Of a stretch of 18,001 bases of DNA, positions 13,361 to 18,001 are shown one piece after another. The DNA comes from 20CM-2-65-7 sp035943355 (GTDB lineage: Bacteria; Gemmatimonadota; Gemmatimonadetes; Gemmatimonadales; GWC2-71-9), in contig DASZCG010000057.1 of NCBI GenBank assembly GCA_035943355.1, positions 1 through 18,001 on the forward strand. Reading direction: 5' to 3'. Each line of letters begins with the position of its first letter. Within the stretch, counting starts at the first letter, position 1. The notes beneath the pieces are model-generated. The model searched no databases, was not told where the DNA came from, and saw only the letters and a program-made list of their open reading frames with translations. The position numbers and the translations under genes are program-made.

Positions 13361-14329
13361 TTATGGCGCGGACGCGGCCGCAGCACCAGCCGGCCACCTG
13401 CCCGCGAAGAATTCCTGCAGTGGGCCGTTGACCGCGTCCGGCTTCTCGAGCAGCGCCAGATGGCCGAGTCCCGGCAGCGTCAGCAGCCGGGCGCCGGGGA
13501 TCGCCGCGGCCCATGCCTTCGCCCCCTCCGGGTTCGCGAAATAATCGCGCTGGGCGCGTACCACGAGCGTCGGGGCCTTGATCGTGCGTGCCGCCGCTGT
13601 GGCGTCCCACGACCCGGAAGTGCTGCTGAGATAGCCGAGCCACAGGAGTGAGGCGTCCACGGTCTCGTTCGGCACCGCGCACCAGGTCGGCTGGATGTGT
13701 GACGCCGCCGCGCGATCAGCGACGAACCACCCCATACTCGACTTCCAGAACTGCCGGCAAATTGCTTCGCGGCTCGCTCCCGACTCGCGCATCCGCAGGA
13801 GCTCTTTCTGGGCGGCAGAGTCGGTCCGAGCCGCGCGCTCAGGTGGCTTGTAGGACGTCTGAGCGTCTGCTGTCGGGGCAATGGGATTGACCAGCGCCAG
13901 GCGCGCCACCCGGTCGGGATGCGCCGCGGCATAGGACGCGGTCACGAGGCCATTCACCGAGACGCCGACGAGGCTCATCCGCTCCATTTTGAAGAACTGC
14001 CGCAGCGTTTCGAGGTCTCCGACGATCGAGTCCATCGCAATGCGCGCGGTGCTCCCCGTGTCGGAGCGCCCGCGGCCGAGGAGGTCGTAGAAAATGACCG
14101 TGTGACTCCGCGCGAGCGGCGCCAGCGCGGCGGACCAGTAAACGGCGCCGGGAACGACGATCGTGTCGCCCTTCGTGCCGGCCACCTCGTAATACAAGCG
14201 GCTACCCGAGGCCAACGGGACCCAGCCCCTGCCCGTGGGCGGCTTCTCCTGCGTGGCGCCTGCGGACCACACAGAGGTGAGTAATACGACGAGTGGGGCG
14301 ATGAATCTGAATGTCGATGACCGGTACAT
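13361..14329 (-). CDS. Secreted alpha/beta hydrolase with atypical nucleophile elbow
   Basis: The 322-residue product has a signal peptide (about residues 1-25) and an alpha/beta hydrolase fold. FYDLLGRGRSD at 80-90 is the classical strand and loop after beta 4. The nucleophile region is LVGVSVNGL, with Ser124 in GVSVN instead of the usual GxSxG. The acid is probably Asp262 (VRAQRDYF) and the base His290 (PGLGHLALLEKP). The oxyanion-hole HG of typical members is replaced by PGAVYW. The triad is present, but the elbow lacks its second glycine, so activity may be altered; ester or lactone substrates are only a guess. GAGGG lies about seven bases upstream of the ATG at 14329. It converges on the response regulator gene. 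Confidence 0.85.
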   Translation of the reverse strand: MYRSSTFRFIAPLVVLLTSVWSAGATQEKPPTGRGWVPLASGSRLYYEVAGTKGDTIVVPGAVYWSAALAPLARSHTVIFYDLLGRGRSDTGSTARIAMDSIVGDLETLRQFFKMERMSLVGVSVNGLVTASYAAAHPDRVARLALVNPIAPTADAQTSYKPPERAARTDSAAQKELLRMRESGASREAICRQFWKSSMGWFVADRAAASHIQPTWCAVPNETVDASLLWLGYLSSTSGSWDATAAARTIKAPTLVVRAQRDYFANPEGAKAWAAAIPGARLLTLPGLGHLALLEKPDAVNGPLQEFFAGRWPAGAAAASAP

Positions 14330-14628
14330 GTGGATCCCTCGCCTTTCGAATCAGGTTGCCGCCTGGCTCATCGCCTTGACTACGCCACGGTGGTTCATCG
14401 TACCGGTCCCGGACGGCGAGCCGTTATTGCGCTTTGGTACCATCTGAGCGTAGGCGCTGCAATCCAGCGGTAACGTATTTCCTGAGGAGGAGAAGAGATA
14501 GGGAGTAAGGATGCAGCCTGCCAGCGCACATTGCGGCAATCATGATTGGAGATCTATTTGGCAGCCTATGGTCCTGTTGCTCCTACTGCAGCTGAGCCCG
14601 TAGGCACGCGGCCTAGGTAAGTTCAGAC
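14330..14628. other. Intergenic region with a purine-rich segment
   Basis: This 299-base gap separates the divergent hydrolase and 89-residue protein genes. It is less GC-rich than its surroundings. A purine-rich block at about 14482-14510 contains GAGGAGGAGAAGAG and GGGAGTAAGG, which look like ribosome binding sites. TTGACT at 14376-14381 could be a -35, but no good -10 follows at normal spacing. One small reading frame starts at 14511. No tRNA-like or terminator-like fold is evident to me. Confidence 0.4.
14511..14603 (+). CDS. Possible 30-residue small protein with hydrophobic tail
   Basis: An ATG at 14511 follows GGGAG (14501-14505) by five bases and opens a 30-codon frame ending at TAG 14601-14603. 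The product has a polar first half and a hydrophobic end (MVLLLLLQLSP). It could be a small membrane peptide or a leader. Codon use is not like the neighbouring genes (few G/C third positions early on), so chance is a real alternative. Confidence 0.22.
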   Translation: MQPASAHCGNHDWRSIWQPMVLLLLLQLSP

Positions 14629-14898
14629 ATGTCCCGAGCATTCATTAAGGAAGACGCGGGCGAGCCCGAGCGGCGGTTCAGCCTGCCGCCGAAGACCGAT
14701 CCGAGCTACGACGCGGCGGCCGCGATGGCGCTGCTCGAGGGCGCCGACGTCGGCGACTCCTACAGCGCCGAGCTGGTGACGGGGTATCGGTGGGGCGAGC
14801 CAAAGCTCAAGCGGTACGTCGAGCGGATCCTCACGCAGGCCCGGGCCGAGAGTAACGAACGGTTAGAGCAATTGGCAGAGAGGTTTCTGCGCTCCTAG
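14629..14898 (+). CDS. Conserved-looking small hypothetical protein
   Basis: This is an 89-residue charged, soluble protein. It begins with MSRAFIKEDAGEPERRFSLP, has the central segment SYDAAAAMALLEGADVGDSY and a Trp-Gly-Glu-Pro motif (YRWGEPKLKRYVERIL), and ends in a helix rich in Glu and Arg. I recall very similar short proteins in Gemmatimonadota, but know no function for them. Strong third-position GC and the ordered motif pattern support a real gene. The ribosome binding site is weak. Its TAG stop lies in the loop of a small hairpin (14890-14905), and it converges on the DUF2911 gene 57 bases away. Confidence 0.75.
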   Translation: MSRAFIKEDAGEPERRFSLPPKTDPSYDAAAAMALLEGADVGDSYSAELVTGYRWGEPKLKRYVERILTQARAESNERLEQLAERFLRS

Positions 14899-14953
14899 AG
14901 GAGCGGCCAGCAGTCGCGACGGCGGCGGGGGATGTTTCGATGAAAAAGCCCCC
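14890..14953. terminator. Two stem-loops between convergent genes
   Basis: CGCTCC (14890-14895) pairs with GGAGCG (14900-14905) around TAGA, which contains the stop codon of the 89-residue protein gene. A second fold pairs GGGGG (14927-14931) with CCCCC (14949-14953), with an inner TTTC/GAAA stem. It ends two bases before the DUF2911 stop codon. Neither has a downstream U-tract, so their role in ending transcription from either side is uncertain. Confidence 0.35.
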
Positions 14954-14955
14954 TG

Positions 14956-15390
14956 CTAGTGTGGGATCTTGATGCGGATCGGCACGACCGTCGTCCCCCA
15001 GTGGAGATTGAGCGTGGCCGAATCGGGTCCCACGACGGGGAAGTAGAACGCGAGGACTTCCATATGTTGGCCGGTCTCGGGCGTGACCCGCACACGCAGC
15101 GCGTCGAGAGAGTCGCCGGGATAGGGGAGCGGCTGGCCTTCGATCAGGGTCGCGCTGCTGAAGGTGATCGTGGTGGCCGAGTCGGCGCCGGGGTGCCAGA
15201 TGCGTCCCCATTTCACGAGACCGCCGAACAGGTGGCGCCCGTGGACGACGGGGCGGTTGTACTCAATGTGGATGTCGCTGAACCCTACGCGCTGCGTCAC
15301 CGATCCATGCTGGCTGAAGGGGATCCCTTGGGCGGCGCAGGGGAGCGGGAGGGAGAGGGCAAGGAGCGCGAGGGCGCTGTGAGGAGTCAG
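14956..15390 (-). CDS. DUF2911 protein with apparent internal deletion and odd start
   Basis: The sequence runs from a signal peptide (SALALLALSLPLPCAAQ) into a DUF2911 domain: SVTQRVGFSDIHIEYNRPVV, GLVKWGRIWHPGADSATTI, then EGQPLPYPGDSLDALRVRVT and EVLAFYFPVV, ending in HWGTTVVPIRIKI. In homologues I remember, EGQPL is followed by about 25-35 residues (a SLW...GPWTVIFS type segment) before PYPGDS; here they are joined directly, in frame. No ATG, GTG or TTG lies near the signal peptide. The only possible initiator there is a CTG at 15390 that overlaps the upstream acetamidase stop as CTGA, which suggests coupled translation from a mutated start. An upstream in-frame start would give a long unrelated Arg-rich extension. 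It may be a decaying gene. Confidence 0.65.
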   Translation of the reverse strand: MTPHSALALLALSLPLPCAAQGIPFSQHGSVTQRVGFSDIHIEYNRPVVHGRHLFGGLVKWGRIWHPGADSATTITFSSATLIEGQPLPYPGDSLDALRVRVTPETGQHMEVLAFYFPVVGPDSATLNLHWGTTVVPIRIKIPH

Positions 15391-16436
15391 TGGCCCGGCC
15401 CTGCCGATCGGACGATGGCTTTCGGAATCATGACGTGCACGCCGACGTTGCCATCGACCAGTTCGGTGATGCGCACGTCGCAGGCCACGCTCACCAGGCG
15501 ATACGCCTCCATCTTGGACCACCCCAGGTAGGCGGCGACGAAGTCGATCGCCTGCTGCACGGCGATCTGCGTGGCTTTCGTGAGATCCTTGTCCATCCCC
15601 ATCGCGATGAAGTGCGTCGGGGTCTCGGCGCGCGGCCAGGCGAGGTGCAGGTCCTTGCGCACGATGAGCTGCAACCGGCCGGTCAGTGAGGTTTCGATGG
15701 CGGTCTGGTCTACTTCTCCATCCCCCTGCGCCGCGTGCCCATCACCGATCTCGAACAGGGCGCCGGCGGTGTGGACCGGAATGAAGAGCGTCGTGCCCGC
15801 GACCAGCTCTTTGTTGTCCATGTTCCCCGCGTGGATGCCGGGCGGGTTGCTGCTCACGCGGCCCGAATCGCGCGGCGGCGCGACGCCCATGCTGCCGAAA
15901 AAGGGATGCAGCGGGATGTCCATGCCCGGTGCGAACTGGGCGGTCATCTTGGCGCGATCGAGCGGTATGATCCTGGTGCGGTGGGTGCTGTCGCAATTCG
16001 TCGGAAGAAACCCGCTGCAACCGTTGTAGCCGTACGGGAGCGCGAGGTCGATGCGGAGGATGCGCACTTCGAGCACATCCCCCGAATCCGCTCCCTCCAC
16101 GTAGACCGGCCCCGTCAGAATGTGTCCGCCGGGGCCGCGATCGGTGACCTGGGCGACGATGTCGCGCAGCGATTGTTGCACCTCGGCGGGCGCCACGCCC
16201 GCCGCTTCGAGGCGATCGGGGCGGTTGGTGATGAGCGTCTCGACTTCGATCGTGTCGCCCGAGGCGATGCGGAGCACCGGCGTCGCGGCGGCGCTGTAAT
16301 AGCCGTAGGCGACGGTCCGGGGCGTCGCGGGCAGACGGTGGAAGTGCTGGGCCGCGAGCGGTTGGGGAGAGGCCGAGAGCGCGCCGAGGATGAGGATACC
16401 CGGGAAGTACGGCCGGCATGTCCGGTGTTCGAGCAT
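15387..16436 (-). CDS. Exported acetamidase/formamidase family protein
   Basis: The 349-residue product has a signal peptide (about 1-30, ending in PLAAQ) followed by an acetamidase/formamidase (FmdA_AmdA) domain, which hydrolyses short-chain amides to acid and ammonia. Family hallmarks are GGHILTGPVYVEGADSGDVL (103-122), PFFGSMGVAPP at about 178-188, SNPPGIHAGNMDNKEL at about 196-211 and GDGHAAQGDGEV (231-242). Most family members are cytoplasmic, so export is notable; similar exported versions exist in soil bacteria. The ATG at 16436 has GGGAG only two bases upstream but sits just behind a promoter, and gives the signal peptide. The longer GTG form (16475) would start inside the -35 box. 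Its TGA overlaps the CTG start proposed for the DUF2911 gene. Confidence 0.88.
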   Translation of the reverse strand: MLEHRTCRPYFPGILILGALSASPQPLAAQHFHRLPATPRTVAYGYYSAAATPVLRIASGDTIEVETLITNRPDRLEAAGVAPAEVQQSLRDIVAQVTDRGPGGHILTGPVYVEGADSGDVLEVRILRIDLALPYGYNGCSGFLPTNCDSTHRTRIIPLDRAKMTAQFAPGMDIPLHPFFGSMGVAPPRDSGRVSSNPPGIHAGNMDNKELVAGTTLFIPVHTAGALFEIGDGHAAQGDGEVDQTAIETSLTGRLQLIVRKDLHLAWPRAETPTHFIAMGMDKDLTKATQIAVQQAIDFVAAYLGWSKMEAYRLVSVACDVRITELVDGNVGVHVMIPKAIVRSAGPGH

Positions 16437-16446
16437 CGCTCCCACT

Positions 16447-16475
16447 AGTCTAGCAGACGCGCACCGGTCTGTCAC
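16447..16475 (-). promoter_or_regulatory. Candidate promoter for the acetamidase operon
   Basis: On the minus strand GTGACA (16475-16470) is followed by exactly 17 bases and TAGACT (16452-16447). The -35 matches five of six positions and the -10 four of six. Transcription would begin about 4-5 bases before the ATG at 16436, giving an almost leaderless mRNA. This supports that start codon. Confidence 0.45.
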
Positions 16476-16564
16476 CGCGCCCCGCCCGCGGGAGCGACCG
16501 GAACGAAGCGCGACGCGAAGGCTCCGCTTGACGGCTCGCCCGTCGAGTACGAACCTCGACCCCC

Positions 16565-17962
16565 ATGATCATGGCCGCAGCCTCCGTGTTGCTCCTCCTG
16601 CAGGGCACGCCCGTCTACGACCGCGTGATTCTCGGCGGGCACGTGATGGATCCGGCCTCCAGGCTCGATGGGTCCCGAAATATCGGGCTCTCGGGCGGTC
16701 GCATCGCCGCCATCACGACGCACGCCATAAGCGGCCGGGACACGGTCGACGCGCGCGGTCTCGTCGTCGCCCCGGGCTTCATCGACCTGCACGCGCACGG
16801 CCAGACGCCCGAGACCTATCGGTTCTATGCGCTGGACGGCGTGACGACAGCGCTGGAGCTCGAGCTCGGCACGGCAGACGTCGCTGCCTGGTACGGCGAG
16901 CGCAGCGCGGGCGAGCGAATCAACTATGGCGTCAGCATCGGCCACATCAAAGTCCGGATGGCGGTGATGCACGATTCCGGGACGGTGATGCCGGTGAGCG
17001 ACGGCGCCTATCGCGCCGCGTCGCCCGAACAGATCGCCGAGATCGCGCAACGCATTGAGACTGGTCTCCGCGAGGGCGCGGTCGACATCGGCGCGGGGTT
17101 TCCGTACACGCCGGCGGCAACGCGCGCTGAGCTGCTCGCCGTGTTCCGTGTCGCGGCAAAAACGAACACACCAATCCACGTGCACATTCGCCCTGGCGTC
17201 GCCGGCCTGAAGGAAGCGCTGGCGCTCGCCGGCGAAACCCATGCCCCCCTGCACGTGGTGCACATCAATAGCGCCGGTCTTGCCGAAACGCCCGTGATGC
17301 TCGAGATGATCAGTGATGCGCGAGCCCACCGACACGACGTGACCACTGAAGCGTATCCCTATGACGCCGGCATGACTGAGATTCAATCCGCGACCATACA
17401 GGACGTTTATCGAGCCGCTCCCGATGCGGGCCTGGCCGAGCTGGAGTGGCCGCCTACGGGCGAGCGATTGAATCGCGAGAGCTTCGAGCGCTACGCCCGA
17501 ATCGGCGGGCCGGTCGTGATCCATACCAACACGGAGGCGATGGTCGCCGTGGCGATCACTAATCCACTTACCATCATCGCGAGCGACGCCTACTGGCAGA
17601 ACGGCACCGGGCACCCGCGGACAACGGGTACCTATGCCAGGGTGCTGGGCCGTTACGTGCGCGAGACGCACGCGCTCTCGTTGATGGACGCCATCCGCAA
17701 GATGACGCTCATGCCGGCGCAGCGGCTCGAGGCACGAGTCCCGGCGATGCGGCAGAAGGGACGCCTGCGTGTCGGCGCAGACGCCGATATCACGATCTTT
17801 GACCCGGCGACGGTGGTGGATCGCTCGACCTACCGGGAGCCGTCGCTCGCGCCGGTTGGCATTCAGTACGTGATCGTGAACGGGGTGTCCGTCGTCGCGA
17901 ACGGGCGGGCCGTCGAGGGCGTCGCGCCGGGAAAGGCGGTCCGGGGGGAGGCACCACGATGA
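16565..17962 (+). CDS. D-aminoacylase-like amidohydrolase
   Basis: The 465-residue metal-dependent amidohydrolase is of the N-acyl-D-amino-acid deacylase type. Metal ligands in order: His76 and His78 (DLHAHG), an acidic residue in LELELG (98-102), His205/His207 (IHVHIR), His233 (VVHIN) and Asp341 (IASDA). The signature GHPRTTGTYARVLGRYVRE at 349-367 is typical of the D-aminoacylase group. A short hydrophobic N-terminus (residues 3-13) could be a weak signal peptide. ATGs at 16565 and 16571 are both possible and neither has a ribosome binding site. TTGACG at 16528-16533 may be a -35, but the -10 is unclear. It is divergent from the acetamidase operon and its TGA overlaps the next ATG. Confidence 0.92.
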   Translation: MIMAAASVLLLLQGTPVYDRVILGGHVMDPASRLDGSRNIGLSGGRIAAITTHAISGRDTVDARGLVVAPGFIDLHAHGQTPETYRFYALDGVTTALELELGTADVAAWYGERSAGERINYGVSIGHIKVRMAVMHDSGTVMPVSDGAYRAASPEQIAEIAQRIETGLREGAVDIGAGFPYTPAATRAELLAVFRVAAKTNTPIHVHIRPGVAGLKEALALAGETHAPLHVVHINSAGLAETPVMLEMISDARAHRHDVTTEAYPYDAGMTEIQSATIQDVYRAAPDAGLAELEWPPTGERLNRESFERYARIGGPVVIHTNTEAMVAVAITNPLTIIASDAYWQNGTGHPRTTGTYARVLGRYVRETHALSLMDAIRKMTLMPAQRLEARVPAMRQKGRLRVGADADITIFDPATVVDRSTYREPSLAPVGIQYVIVNGVSVVANGRAVEGVAPGKAVRGEAPR

Positions 17963-18001
17963 CCGAGGCCGCGACGGATCCCGATCTTCTCTATGTGGGG
18001 A
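17959..18001 (+). CDS. Start of a downstream gene cut by the window end
   Basis: An ATG at 17959 overlaps the amidohydrolase TGA as ATGA and is preceded by GGGGGGAGG at 17943-17951, a very strong ribosome binding site seven bases upstream. Only about 14 residues are visible (MTEAATDPDLLYVG), too few to name a family. It is probably co-transcribed and translationally coupled with the amidohydrolase. Confidence 0.75.
   Translation, partial: MTEAATDPDLLYVG

Noticed and set aside
16528..16556. Promoter TTGACG with GAACCT for the amidohydrolase gene
   Set aside because: The -35 is good, but no acceptable -10 lies at 16-18 bases; TACGAA is only 14 bases away.
16472..17671. 399-residue minus-strand frame opposite the amidohydrolase gene
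   Set aside because: It is a shadow frame; the plus strand has all amidohydrolase metal ligands in order.
1..18001. CRISPR arrays, tRNA, rRNA, insertion sequences or toxin-antitoxin pairs
   Set aside because: No regularly spaced repeats, cloverleaf-like segments, transposase motifs or typical toxin-antitoxin pairs were seen on reading both strands.

Overview
The window is high-GC bacterial DNA, densely coding on both strands. It contains Gram-negative type lipoproteins (lipoboxes LAAC and ASGC), signal peptides ending in AQ, an M28 peptidase, a DUF2911 protein, Ig-like (Big-type) lipoproteins and a CspA-type cold shock protein. This mix suggests a soil Gemmatimonadota or a related lineage; that is an inference from gene content and was not tested by search. 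I see no rRNA, tRNA, CRISPR array, insertion sequence, prophage or plasmid functions.

Layout. 1-600: a small membrane protein. 609-1790 (-): a secreted M28 zinc peptidase converging on it. 1791-2355: a divergent region with a structured leader, a cold shock gene and a strong terminator. 2371-4227: a Tat-exported FAD oxidoreductase resembling spermidine dehydrogenase, converging on a cupin (4231-4611, -). 4694-5877 (-): a DUF6702 protein preceded, with an ATGA overlap, by a discoidin-domain protein that looks cut short. 5908-8111 (+): a tight operon of a GyrI-like effector-binding protein, an Ig-like lipoprotein and a cysteine-synthase-like PLP enzyme, followed by a YCII/DGPF protein. 8526-9113 (-): a headless histidine kinase remnant. 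9228-10271 (-): a zinc alcohol dehydrogenase. 10403-11494 (+): a lipoprotein with a Pro-rich linker and a C-terminal cupredoxin domain, ending in a terminator. 11559-13357 (+): a NarL-type sensor kinase and response regulator pair. 13361-14329 (-): a secreted alpha/beta hydrolase. 14629-14898 (+): a small conserved-looking protein. 14956-16436 (-): an exported acetamidase/formamidase homologue coupled to a DUF2911 protein with an apparent internal deletion. 16565-17962 (+): a D-aminoacylase-like amidohydrolase, ATGA-coupled to a gene running off the window.

How the parts relate. Most neighbours form short, tightly packed transcription units (ATGA overlaps, zero-gap joins) with no single shared pathway. 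The acetamidase and the aminoacylase-like enzyme are divergent from a 128-bp region and both act on amide bonds, so a peptide or amide scavenging locus is plausible. The sensor kinase and regulator form a classical two-component pair with unknown signal and targets.

I did not find a convincing new multi-gene system. The most unusual signals are structural. Three convergent gene pairs have exactly three bases between their stop codons, two of them sharing the 9-mer TGACGGCTA. Inverted repeats hold the stop codons of two convergent pairs. The cold shock gene has a possibly attenuating leader. Three genes (histidine kinase, discoidin protein, DUF2911 protein) appear to have lost segments.
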